Shown piece by piece: positions 49,201-61,027 of a DNA stretch of 64,000 bases (position 1 is its first letter; the number at the start of each line of letters is the position of its first letter). The position numbers and the translations under genes are program-made. Location: NCBI GenBank assembly GCA_012934845.2, contig WNNJ02003235.1, forward strand, positions 1-64,000, read 5' to 3'. The notes under the pieces were generated by a model. That model did not search any database and was not told the origin of the DNA. It was given only the letters and a program-made list of their open reading frames with translations. This DNA is from Pomphorhynchus laevis. Lineage: Eukaryota; Acanthocephala; Palaeacanthocephala; Echinorhynchida; Pomphorhynchidae.

Positions 49201-52200
49201 GCTATTTTAAATTACTTGAATTTATTTATTTTCAATTTATTTATTTATTTATCCATTTATTTAGCTATTTATCTATTTATTAATCAATTTATTTATTTAT
49301 CAATTTATTTATTCACAATTTTAATTGTGAATAAATAAATACTAGAATTTATTTATTTATATGTAAATATGTAAAAAGAGAAAGTAAGAGACATTTTCTA
49401 CAATTTTTGTTAATACAGGCCCCTTTTCGCTATTTTAAATTACTTAAATTTATTTATTTTCAATTTATTTATTTATCCATTTATTTAGCTTTTTATCTAT
49501 TTATTAATCAATTTATTTATTTATCAATTTATTTATTCACAATTTTAATTGTGAATAAATAAATACTAGAATTTATTTATTTTTATGTAAATATGTAAAA
49601 AGAGAAAGTAAGAGACATTTTCTACAATTTTTGTTAATACAGGCCCCTTTTCGCTATTTTAAATTACTTGAATTTATTTATTTTCAATTTATTTATTTAT
49701 TTATCCATTTATTTAGCTTTTTATCTATTTATTAATCAATTTATTTATTTTCAATTTATTTATTCACAATTTTAATTGTGAATAAATAAATACTAGAATT
49801 TATTTATTTTTATGTAAATATGTAAAAAGAGAAAGTAAGAGACATTTTCTACAATTTTTGTTAATACAGGCCCCTTTTCGCTATTTTAAATTACTTGACT
49901 TTATTTATTTTCAATTTATTTATTTTGTTATTCATTTATTTAGCTTTTTATCTATTTATTAATCAATTTATTTATTTATCAATTTATTTATTCACAATTT
50001 TAATTGTGAATAAATAAATACTAGAATTTATTTATTTTTATGTAAATATGTAAAAAGAGAAAATAAGAGACATTTTCTACAATTTTTGTTAATACAGGCT
50101 TATTTTCAAATATTTATTATATATTTTATATTTATTTTATTAATTTCGCTATTTTAAATTTATCATTACTTGAATTTCTTTTTATGTTTAATTTATTATA
50201 TTTATGTAAAAATTTATATAGAAAGTAAGGGACATATTTTGTAAATCAATATTAACATAAGAGAAAGTAACGGGATATTCTATTTTTAAATAAAACATTT
50301 AATTATTTTCAAACTTAAAATAACTGATTTTGATTCATTATTAAATTTTGACTAGTTTAAGTGTCACTTAAATCTTGGAGCAGGATCAACAAATACGATT
50401 TTATTTTCATATTTCGCTATATGCTGCAAGCATCATTAGTAAAACAAGGTACAATTTTTACATTGTTCTTCCGTTTATTAGCAACAACTATCGAAATATA
50501 AAAATGAATTCTTAGTTGTTGATTCTTCTCTAAAATATTTAAAATTATAAAAGTCATAATCCCTTTTCTGAAATAGATACCTAGTTTTCTTATCTTGACT
50601 TATTGCTTGAGTTAAAGTAACATTTGTTTTGTTTGTATTAATAGTTTATTATTGCCAATATCACCACTTTCTTTTAAGAAGAAAGAAGATTTATTAAACA
50701 TAGAAGGTTTATTTAGAAGATTTATTTATATAGAAGATTTTTATTAACTTAATACTTAATAACAACACATCGATAATCCGTTTTTTTTATAATTCGCAGG
50801 TCGCAGCTAACTTGCATCAATGGATGGTAAATGACGATGAGAGATGGAAGAGCCTTAAATTGTATCTTGACAAAGACGATGTTAGCAAGGCATACGAACG
50901 AGCTATTAGCTCAATGATGAGGCTTAACAAGAGTGGTAAAACACTTTTATTCTCATTTAACTTAATCTCAATTCATTTATCACCTCTTATTCACGTATTA
51001 TAATTTAAATTTACTTTTATCAACATGGCAAACTTACGTATGATATGTTGATTTAAAATAATATAGGTAATATTATTTTTAATATTATATTATTATAATA
51101 ATATAATATTTGTAATTATATTATTTATTAAATTTTGTCTTAATCCTTTACATTAAAATCTGATCTTCTCTAATTTGCTTTGTTAACTAGAATTCTCTGC
51201 ATCTCTATCTTATTATACAATTTCCAAAATGTGTGCACTAAATTTGTAATCTAATAGCTCTGTAAGAACAACAAAATTTTAAATTAAAGTTATTTTTACT
51301 AAAACCCATATATCAATAATATTGTTCACCTAATTAACACACGTTCTTATTCTTCCGCCTTTGTTCCGCTTTGAGGTGGGGTCGGCTATGTGTGATTTAG
51401 CCCTCCATTTTGCTATTTTTTTGAGCCTGGTATGGATAAAGTTTAAATGTTATCAGATTCGTATGAAGGCCATCAAACCATCTATGTTTGGGTCGATCTC
51501 TTGAACGTTTGCCGCTGATCTCGTATTTTAAGACGGTCTTTGCAAGAGAGCAATTTTCGTTTCGCAACACGTGGCCGTATCACCAGAGTCCGGCATTTTG
51601 CATTTTGCTCACGGTTGGGGTGACCCCGTATCTTTGGATGATATCCATATTTCTTACGTGGTCACATCGCGTTATCCCGCTTATATATCGCAGTATATTA
51701 GTCTCCATGATCGCTAGGCGTCGTTCCGCTGCCTTAGTAATAGGTCAACACTCTGTGAAGTACATGTCCACAGGGCGGATGATTGAGCGCTAGATCTCTG
51801 ACTTTAGATGGTAACATTCGACGGTCACATAAAACGCATGTCATTGTTCACCATTTTGTACGCCCTGAGTTTATTCGTGCCGCGATTTCATGAGTCAGGT
51901 CGCCACTTCCCGAAAGTATGATTCCGAGATACTTAAAATTCTCCGTACGTCTCAAATCATTGCCGCTCCTTGACATACCCACTTTCCTGTGGGTATGTTG
52001 TTAGGTATTCGGTCTTGTCTAGATTAAGCCGTAGTTAGATTTATGTGAGTCAGATATTCCAGACTTTAATTGATTTCTCCAGATAATTTTTGTTGTTCGA
52101 CTCTAGCCATACATCGTCTGCGTATAGAATTGTGTGATAAATCGGTTTTTGGATATTACATGTTATAGCGTCCATAGCTGTGATGAATAAGGCCGGTGAA

Positions 52201-55200
52201 AGAGCGCTTCCCTATGAACGCCCACTTAAATGTGTGTTACCTAAATGGCTGTGACATTCCAGCTGCACTTAAAACCTGGATTTCGGCGTATTGGTAGAGT
52301 AACATCACCTATCAGATTAGATGCTTCGAAACTTGATGCTGTTGCAGTGCATACCATATTAATTCATGTGGGACACGGTCGAAAGCTTTCTTCAAGTCCA
52401 AGAATGCAACGTGTCGTGTGTGATTTTTCTTAAGGAGCTTTACGAATGTAAGTTGTGCTGCGTGGGTAGCGTCAGTAGTGCCACAATTTTTGACGAATCC
52501 TGTTTGGTTTCCGGAGATATCAACAATGCCACGGATACGCTTGTCTATTATACGCTCAATCATTTAAATAGTTTGCGATATCAATCGAATTGAGCGTTAA
52601 CAGGAGCAGTCAGCTGGATTCTCCTTCTTTTTCCATATCGGCATGTTGATACTGATTTACCAACCGCTCGGTATCCTATGCTCATCAATGATCTTGTTGA
52701 AGCAGCTGGTTAGCCAGAAGACCGATTTTCAGCTGTTTTTCTTCTAGAGCTCAATCGCAATGTCGTCTAGGTCTGTGGCTTTATTTGTCATCATACGCTT
52801 TAATGCTTCCTTCATCTCGTCCTTACTTATTTGAGGTAATGGACCGGACGTTACTGCAACTTCTGGGATGGGGGATGCGGAAACTCTTTAATTGAGATTT
52901 CTTCAAAATGATCACGCCATATTTATCGAACTTTCTGTCGATCGATTAATAGATTACTGTTCCTTCCATTGATGCAGTAAAACCTTTCGATATCTTGTGT
53001 GTTTTGATGCCTTCGCTTTAGAAGCCGAAATAGATCTCGCTTACCATCGCGAGTATTGCGTCTTTTTTGAACATTATCATAGTGATAATATAGGTATGAA
53101 AAGTAACCGAATTTTAGACCAACGTATCATTATGTGGCCATCCTTTATAAGGATGATCTATCACCCAATAAAATTTGCATTGTGCGCATATCATAATTGT
53201 GTTGTTAGTATATCTTTATGTAAATATCTTTACGTATCATTTACGTTATCTCAGTAATTCATTTTCGCAAGACGAGTCTTAATCAATCGTACAAGGATTT
53301 ACAAGTATGCATTGTAACGCTGTACAAACATTGGCTACATTCGCACGAGTAACTTTTCGGTTAAAAGCATTTTCAACATCAGCCGTCAATGCAATAATTA
53401 AATTATTATATCGCAATATTACAATTATATTATAACCAGACAATATTAGTATATCATAATTGTGATATTGCTGTGTTATTATTGCAGTATAAAATAATAC
53501 ATTTAACGGAATGAGTAAAATGTTTATCAATAAATATTTAATTATTTTATAAAATATTAATTCATGTTTCTATATTGTATATTTAATATATTTTAATTTA
53601 TAATTAAAATATATATTTAAATAATATTTTATTTAAATATATAATTTATAATTTATTTTTGACTTCTTGGAATTTTTTGTTATAGCTGCCTCACTGATGC
53701 TAAAGTACAAAGCGACAGCAGCCACAGACGTTACGGGATTTGGGCTCATTGGGCATGCCGATAATTTGATAAAGAGACAGAAAAATCGCGGTATTCAGTT
53801 TAGCATACGAGTACTTCCGATAATTCAATGTATGCAACTTGTCAACAATATGATGAAGAATATGTTTAAATTATTGGAAGGAAAATCAGCTGAGACCTCG
53901 GGTAATGTGTTGTTAACAAATATCATATTTGATGTCTCGTAATTTCGGAAATGTTATTATTTTAGTATAAAGTTACTAAATCTAATTTCCACTATGATTT
54001 AAAACAGTTCTCTATCTGTACTGCTTTTGTCCACTTTTGCCTTAAAAATTTTGTTGATTTAAACTTTAATGTTTAGCGCTATAACTTAAATAGATCGATT
54101 AAAAAAATATTAATCGCTCATATTAAATTAAATAAAGATTTTTATTAAATAAATAATTAATCATGTTTTATTTCCAATATTTATAATTCATAATTGATTA
54201 ATCTATTTAATAGATTATTTATTATTTATTAATTATTATCTATTTAATAGAGATTATTTGTATAATCTCTATTATAGCAGCTTTATAAATTTTTATTATT
54301 CAAAACATCGCGTAAATAGTAGATTTTTCAATTTATTCACGTGTTGAAAATATGAATGAAATTTTGAAACGAATGAAATAAAAGAAAGGAATAAGCGTGT
54401 AATTTCTGTGTGGTTTTGATTTAGTTTATAGACATGTTTAGATATCTCGGGGATATCAATCACAAATTACCAGCCCTATTGTGCACTTTTGCTTTGTATT
54501 TCAGTGTATTGTAAATCGTTTTCAATTATAAAGTATTCCAAAATATTTATTTGCGCGGTGTTGTTGCATACAGATTTGGAGTACTACCTCTCTTTTTTTG
54601 AATCTCATATCGTATTTTGATTAATATACAATAATTATTTTTTAATAATTATAATATATTATTCTAATTATTTATTATCTTTTTCCTCAGCTTATCTCTC
54701 ACAGAGAGGTCGCTGCTACCAACAACTTCTTCCACAACGAACGATGTTGGGCCATATCGTGTCCTTTATCGGTCGCTATTCCCAGGCATTCATGTCCTCC
54801 TTGACACAATCTTTCCAGCGTTTCTTTGGCCTTTCTCGACGTTATTTCCCTTCGATCTTAACTTTTTCAGCGCTCATTATCCAGTGATCATCCTATCTTC
54901 TTTCTACATATTCGAACCATCGTAGTCTTTTTCGGACGATAACGCCTCGTATTGATAACACTTGGAACATCATCCGGATATCAATGTTGCGGACTTTGTT
55001 CGTCTTTGCGATACCAACAGACCATCTGAGCATTCTTATCTCATTCACTGCTAACCTGTGTATATCTGCTTTTATTGCCCAGGTTAGCTGCATAAATCTT
55101 GGCTGGTCGAACAACAGTATCGTATATGCGTCCTTTCAACTTTGTTGCTACTCGCTTATCGCATAGGATGCCCGAGGTTTTACGCCAATTTCTTCAAGCA

Positions 55201-58200
55201 CTTTGTACCCTCAGTTCAATCTCTGGCGCTAATGAACTCGACATATTCGTCATGCTGCCCAGTATACGATATTGTCTCTTTTTTCTATTTCGACTTATTG
55301 GAATGTCAATCTTTCTGGACCCAAATACAAGATTTTGGTCCTGTTAATTTTCAAGTTGTTGCTCTCCAGTCTCTGACACCAACTTTCTAGCTATTTTCCA
55401 GTGTATCTAAGTTCTCAGCCGTAAGGACCAGGTCATCTGCGAACAGCATTGTCCATGGCGCTCTTGAATTAATCTATGCAGTTCCCAAAACATACATCAC
55501 TGTCACAACTAAAAAAGGACTGAGAGCCGAAACTTGATGGAGTCCTGTCGCTACTTGGAAATAGTCAGTCTCACCAACCGGGCACCGAACGCAAGTATAA
55601 CACTTTTCATACATATATTTGATTGCACGAACCTATTGTTCAGGCGAGTGTTTCTTTCTTAAGCATATCCAAACGAGGTCAAGTAGCACTGTATCCAAAT
55701 CTACAAACACACTATGCAATGATCGTTGTTTCTCGCTGAATTTCTCGTAAAGCTGCCTCTATTCAAAGTCCAATCGTTAGTGCTTCTATCGAGCATAAAT
55801 CCACGCTGTTCTTCGCTGATCGTGATTTCCTCTCTGATTCTGTTGTCCACAACTCTCCCACAGTTTCATTATGTGACTCATTAGCTTTATTCCCCGATAG
55901 TTGCTACATTGGTGGGCGTCTCCATGTTTGCTTGTAGATAGGCACTTGTGTACTCTTTTGTCATGCTGTCGGAATTCTTCCTATTTCGTCAAGTTTTTGA
56001 AAGAGCTTTGCTAGTAGTTGGATTCCAAACAATCCTAAAGATTTCCACACTTCATTCGGAATATTATCTGCACCCACGCTTTTACCAATTCTCATCTTCT
56101 TCATTTGCGACGATACATCATCGCAAGAGTACGGTCAAACGACATTGATATTGGGACACGCTTCTTCGTGATTTAAAGAAGAATTCGCTGTATGTCATTT
56201 TTATCAGGTTCTCCCTGAACCTTCCTTGATGATTCTAGTTAGTGCAATATCCTTTGATTTTTTATCTCTGTCCTGGCTAACTTGAATATGATTTTTTTCC
56301 ATTATCCTTTTCGAGTTTATCATATATGTCCTGATCAGCTTCCATCTAATCACCATGGTACACTTGCGTGTCGCATCTCTCTTGGCCTGCTTGTACACCT
56401 CCTTATTCTCAACTGTTGGATCGAAATCCTGTTTCTTTTTGGCTGCCTGTTTTCGACTGACGAAATCTTTAACTGCCTGATTCCACCACCAAGCCTCATT
56501 ATTAGTGGTGGTTTCCCTGATGACAGTCCAAAAATTTTCTTCGATTCTTCAGTGATGATTGCGGCCATTTCATTCCACCAGACTTCAGGATCCCTCACCT
56601 CAATATTCACTTTCTGGACAAGTGATTTTTTAAATATGTCCTTCGGGATACATTCTGTCACCTTCCACCATTTAATTTTCGGAGTTATGGCTATTTTTTG
56701 CTGTTTCCTTTTGTCCTGATCCTCAAGTCCACAACTAAAACTCTGTGTTGTGGAGCACATTCTTCTACTAAAATCGTTTTGGCGTTTAACACTTCACTCC
56801 ACTTTGCGATCGGGTATAATATGAAGTCAATCTGGCTTGAATATCCACCACTTGAATACGCGATGAGATGCCTCGGTGTTTTCTGGAAAAAATGTATTGA
56901 CTAAACGCAGCTCAATAGCCATTGAATGGTCTAAAAGCTTTTCACCGTCGACATTTCTCTTTCTTATGCTATGCCCGCCGTAGATTCGCTCAAAGCCATC
57001 TCTCGATCTGACGTGTCCATTGAAATCTCTGAGTATCACATATCGACAATCTCTTGTCATTGTTGTTTCGGATAGATCTTGCCAGAATTTATCCTTCTCT
57101 TATCACTACAGCCAACTTGTGGAGCGTATACGAAAAATACTGTGATTATCTCAATGTAGGTTAATATTCATGGATATAACACTTTCGCTTGTCCTCTTTA
57201 CTCCCAAAACATAATTCACAAGCTCTCGATCAATGATAACCTCTACACCATTTCTTCCACTGGATCCACCGCTGGAAATGAGTTTATACCCATCTCCAAG
57301 GTATCTGGACTTCGCACCTTTCCATCGGGTTTCTTGTACACCGAGAATCTGAATTTTACGTCTCCTCGTCATATCCACCACTTCCCTGCTTCTTCATATC
57401 ATTGATTCAACGTTTAGGCTAGACATTCTGATGACCGTTACGACTTGCTTCTTTAGCTGAGACCGTCGATTTCTCGGTAGCCCTAGTTTATTTTTCGCAA
57501 ACCCCGGGCGGTGGGCATGCGCGTCGCATACGTGGTACGTCCCAGCTCGATCATTTGATAGTGAACTTGCTGGCATGTATTGTTCTGGCAGGTTTTTTAC
57601 AGCTGGATACCCTAACTGTTGCCTACCCTCCTTTTTCAGCCGGGATTGAGACCGTCCTTGGCGTAGTTACTAATTATATATAATATATAATATAAATAGT
57701 TATAATTATGTAATAATATTAAATACTAAATAGTTAATAATTTTCAAAGAATCAAGAAGAACATTTATTTTCCAGAAACATTATATTCGATGGCAACTAT
57801 CATCACCGTCAGTTTTTAAAAGTTGTACAAATCAAAAAAATATGGCTTTTTATTCTTTAACAAATCGAAATTCAAAAAAACATACAATTAACAAAGAAAA
57901 CATAAATAGCATGGGCAAGAAAACGTAAATAGTATGAGCAGAGAAAATATAACAAACATAAAATTAATATATATAAACTCGAAATTTCGAGTTTGTTAAG
58001 CACGTGCTAAGTAAATTATAATTAGTCCATAAAGAAACGATATATAAGCGTATAAGCGTATATTTTAATATATCCTAATAAATATGTAATTTCAAGAAAT
58101 TATGCTAAGCTTCTTAAGAGTTGTATAATTAGCATAATTCGCGAGCTCAACGACCCCTGGATTCCAAGTTAATATATTTTCATTTCTTTATACTTTATTG

Positions 58201-60283
58201 TTTCCACCCATGCTATTTATGTTTTCTATAATTACATTTTTAAGTTTTTCGATCTCTTGACTATGTTTTGTGCTTTTGTATTCGTTTTTCTGTGTTTCAT
58301 CGTGTTTGATCTTTCGCGCATCCTTTATAATCCTTTTATTGCTGCTCTGTTGTATTTTTTGGTATTTTGTTCTATGCTTTGTACAAAACAACAAGTTATA
58401 TAAATATATTAATATAATGACCATTTACAATCTTTACTTGGTATCTTACTAACGATTCAATTTTTGCTTTTTTTATTGTTGTTCAATTCTAAATGAACGA
58501 GTAAGTAAACAATGATTATGTATATAAAGCCATATTTTTGGGATTTGGAAAACTTGAAAAACCTAGCATTCATGGCAGTAACCATAAACATTTAGTGTAT
58601 ATTGAAAATAAATTTCATTACTTTCAATAAAATTGTTCCCTTCAAAATTATTAATTCAATATTATATTTCATAATTAAATTGAATATCAGTTTATATCTA
58701 ATTATTTATTCCGGACGAGTGTTAATAAAATAACGATGGAGAAGAAACAATTACTTAAAGTTGATTTAATATCATGGTCGTTTTGATACAATGGTAAGTT
58801 CATATTGTTAGCAGAGAGGAACGCTATGGAAAATATTGTAAAAGCCAATATTATGAAGACAATATATTATAAAATTCAAAAATATATATTGTCTTTTATA
58901 TTAAGACAATAAAAAATAATTAAGAATATTTCCAAAGTGACTTTAATTCCTAGATAAATCATCGGGGACATTCGATAACTTTGAACTTCCCTAGTTAAAA
59001 TTTTGAGATAAAATTTTAACCATATGAAATTTTTGTAAGATGTTAACAATACAAATTGCGGGTGTGCTCGTGCCCATCATTTGCTCACAAATCAATGTTT
59101 TCAAATAAACGTTCAGCGTTACCGGCGTCATACACAGACATCAAATGGGAATAAATACCTCGACAAAATGTGAAGAGAAATTGCCTTATCAATGACGATT
59201 TTGGGAGTTGTCATAACTGATAACTCAAATAAGATATTGAAACGACATAGGTTAATTATTATGACGCGATAATTTTGTAGATTATTCTATCTAATAAAAT
59301 ACTTTAATATAATCAAATAATATAATTAAAATAGTATAACTTTGATAATATCATTGATGATACACATTTAAAACAACCTCTGAGATGATATATAAATAGC
59401 TATAAATGTATAAACTTTATCAAAAGTATAAATTGTTCAATTATGAAAGCACACTAATATAATATTTGGCAAGGACAATGTTCTTGCATACTAATATTGA
59501 TTTGCAAGGAACTCTAACAGAAGAGCATATTTTCGAGTTGCTTATTAACTTATGGGTGGTGATATTACGTTTTATCGACTTTTCTATTTTAATTCCTTGT
59601 AGTTCTCTAAATATAATAAATGATAGTAAATAATAAATGTAATAAATAATAGTTATTAATTAATAATTGTTAATTATTAATTAATTATCTCTTTTTTATT
59701 GTAAATTTATTAAATAATAAATAATTAATTTAATAAATAATATTATAAATAATACATAAATCGTCTTTCACATGATAACCTTTTTAATAGCAAATCCTAA
59801 GAAAGTGATTAATATTGATAATCAAGCACAATAATCACACACTAAGAAATAATCTGTGTATCGAACAGGTAGATTATCGGATAAGGGTTCATCAGATAAT
59901 TTCTCCAGTAATCTTTAGATTATTAGAAATTATATTAAAATTATTGGAATTTTAAGTTAATTTAATTATTAATTATTTTTGATTTTTAGTTTTGTTAGTA
60001 AATCGATCTCGTTTTTGACCTTATTTTACAATATAATATTATATAATATCAATAAAATATTATATTCTAAAAACTGCTTTTATTTTAAGGAGGATTATTA
60101 ATAGCCTTACCACCAGACGCTGCGTCGCAATACTGTCAAGAAATCAACGAGATTGAAGGTCGTCGAGCCTATATCATTGGCGTTGTTTGCAAGAACAGCA
60201 ATTCTCAATGCAATGAAGTTACTATAATAGATGAGGTGGATGTATTGGAGGTACCGATGAATAAAGATCAAATGTTTGTCTAG
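46278..60283 (+). CDS. SEPHS2: Selenophosphate synthetase 2, a selenoprotein, six exons
   Basis: Exons: 46278-46437, 46491-46597, 47670-47996, 50800-50935, 53686-53901, 60090-60283; all GT-AG, 1140 nt in total, 379 residues plus stop. The enzyme makes selenophosphate from selenide and ATP for Sec-tRNA synthesis. Exon 1 reads YSDLKG-UGA-GCKVP, so the UGA at 46344 sits exactly at the catalytic Cys/Sec position, with the catalytic Lys three residues later. The conserved metal/ATP aspartates are kept (GFGLDYC, STDFFYP, ANVLSDVYASG, ATDVTGFG), as are PWIIVGG, LTKPLGTQ and SAETSGGLLIA. Odd points: the usual TGGQTV before NPW reads GHLFLG, and the segment after YASG (family norm VTECDNMLML) is strongly changed. 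The start Met directly follows a TTTTTAG acceptor, so the message may be trans-spliced or have a 5'UTR intron. Introns hold two antisense RTE LINEs and a satellite. Confidence 0.92.
46344..46346 (+). other. In-frame UGA selenocysteine codon of SPS2
   Basis: Residue 23, in the context Lys-Gly-Sec-Gly-Cys-Lys. The frame is open and conserved on both sides within one exon, which rules out an intron or frameshift as the reason for the stop. A standard ORF search ends or skips the gene here. Confidence 0.9.
48987..50150 (+). repeat. Satellite of about 213-268-bp units, five copies, in an SPS2 intron
   Basis: The word CGCTATTTTAAATTACTT recurs at 48987, 49200, 49438, 49652, 49879 and, more diverged, 50147. 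Units contain long TTTA/TTTATC runs, a near-perfect palindrome (17-bp arms around CACAATT..AATTGTG) and GTAAAAAGAGAAAGTAAGAG. Length differences between units come from the number of TTTA repeats. Confidence 0.9.
51340..53030 (-). mobile_element. RTE-type LINE, 5'-truncated, antisense in an SPS2 intron
   Basis: The minus strand reads RT: MIERIIDKRIRGIVDISGNQ, TGFVKNCGTTDATHAAQL, AFLDLKKAFDRVPHELIWYA (52563-52320), then degraded thumb and C-terminal parts down to about 51400. The 3' end ends in a short CACACATAGCCGACCCCACC-type 3'UTR. Nearly identical in the shared part to the plus-strand copy at 12715-14885. Only fragments of the frame are open. Confidence 0.85.
54690..57660 (-). mobile_element. 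RTE-type LINE, second subfamily, nearly full length, antisense in SPS2 intron 5
   Basis: From right to left on the minus strand: endonuclease (RKIQILGVQETRWKGAKSRY, GDGYKLISSG, 57380-57200), its C-terminal half (YVILRDFNGHVRSRDGFERI, 57050-56980), the linker (WWNEMAAIITEESKKIFG, near 56560), RT pieces (56300-55400) and the C-terminal domain (INEIRMLRW-type, VNEIRMLRWSVGIAKTNKVR, RKRLRWFEYVERR, 55060-54895). About 3 kb, close to the usual RTE size, with about eight or more breaks. Less similar to the other two RTE copies than they are to each other. Confidence 0.85.
57661..60089. other. Remainder of SPS2 intron 5
   Basis: AT-rich without recognisable genes. The only structure noted is the inverted repeat at 57896-58226. 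The minus-strand frame 58424-58188 is Lys/Asn/Ile-rich and has no family signal. Confidence 0.5.
57896..58226. repeat. Inverted-repeat pair, 20-bp perfect arms
   Basis: GAAAACATAAATAGCATGGG at 57896-57915 is repeated in reverse complement at 58207-58226, about 290 bp apart. A third, imperfect direct copy is at about 57919-57940. It may mark the ends of a small non-autonomous DNA element. Confidence 0.5.
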
Positions 60284-60299
60284 AAAAGTTCAATCATAC

Positions 60300-60365
60300 A
60301 ATTAATGATGTGTTGTTAGTCAATTCGATATTCGATCCTAATTACGCGGAACCAAGCTCAGATTT
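60300..60365 (+). promoter_or_regulatory. SECIS-like element in the SPS2 3'UTR
   Basis: Found by hand. AUGA (60305-60308) faces GA (60349-60350) to give the non-Watson-Crick quartet. The 11-bp helix between them pairs 60309-60319 with 60338-60348: ten pairs, three of them G-U, and one U-U mismatch. The apical part starts UCAAU, with AA at 60322-60323 as SECIS elements need, and contains a four-base helix UCGA/UCGA with loop UAU, the extra helix of form II SECIS. The element lies 22 bases after the stop codon and would recruit SBP2 and the Sec-specific elongation factor to the UGA at 46344. Helix I below the quartet is weak (AATTA/TAATT). Confidence 0.65.
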
Positions 60366-60404
60366 AATTAAAATTTTTTCTCAACAATGCTTTTATTTAT
60401 ATAA

Positions 60405-60410
60405 AATAAA
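60405..60410 (+). terminator. Probable SPS2 poly(A) signal
   Basis: AATAAA about 120 bases after the stop and just beyond the SECIS-like element. Other AATAAA words follow in this A/T-rich region, so the site used is not certain. Confidence 0.4.
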
Positions 60411-60655
60411 TTTAAAAACATATAATTAATAAAATTAAAGATATATAAATAATATAATATAAATATTTTATATTTAAAAAAAATAAATATTTTTTAAATA
60501 AATAAGCGATTTTAAATAGCTAGTAACAGCAAAAATAAAAAGTTATTTATTTTTGACTATTTAATAATTTTATTAAATGTTAAATTACAAGACATTATTA
60601 AACGATATTTATGTTTTATTTTTGGTTTTGTTAAAATAGAAAACAATTCCTCTCA

Positions 60656-60689
60656 AATCTATTTCATTTTTATAAAAATGAAATAGATT
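60656..60689. repeat. 34-bp perfect palindrome
   Basis: Reads identically on both strands (AATCTATTTCATTTTTA and its complement). A weaker related hairpin (ATTTCATTATAAAAATGAAAT) follows near 60730. It lies between SPS2 and the phosphatase gene. Confidence 0.8.
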
Positions 60690-61027
60690 AAAAATGTTTT
60701 AAAATATTTTTTATTAAAATATTTTTTATTTCATTATAAAAATGAAATAAAAAATAGGCCATTTTCTAACAATGAGTAATCTGTAATAGCTTACACTAGC
60801 AAGCTATTCGCGGTCTAAGAAACTTATTAATTCGACAACGTTTTTTCTATGCTACTTATTGTAGCTACTTATTTTCTGCAAATTCGCTATAAACCTTGCA
60901 GACGCCACGATGATAAATACAAGTATACGCATTACTTTTTAATAAATTATATCAACGCCCGTTGAGTCATGGCGACAATTCTTTATAAACATTGAATATG
61001 TCATGTTAATTAAAATAATTTAAAGCA

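Noticed and set aside
58188-58424. Minus-strand 78-codon Lys/Asn-rich frame resembling a coiled coil
   Set aside because: Intron sequence with low complexity and no conserved motif, overlapping an inverted-repeat arm.
60771-60830. Hairpin AATAGCTT/AAGCTATT preceded by ATGA as a SECIS candidate
   Set aside because: There is no AA in the apical loop and no GA opposite the ATGA; the structure at 60300-60365 fits far better.
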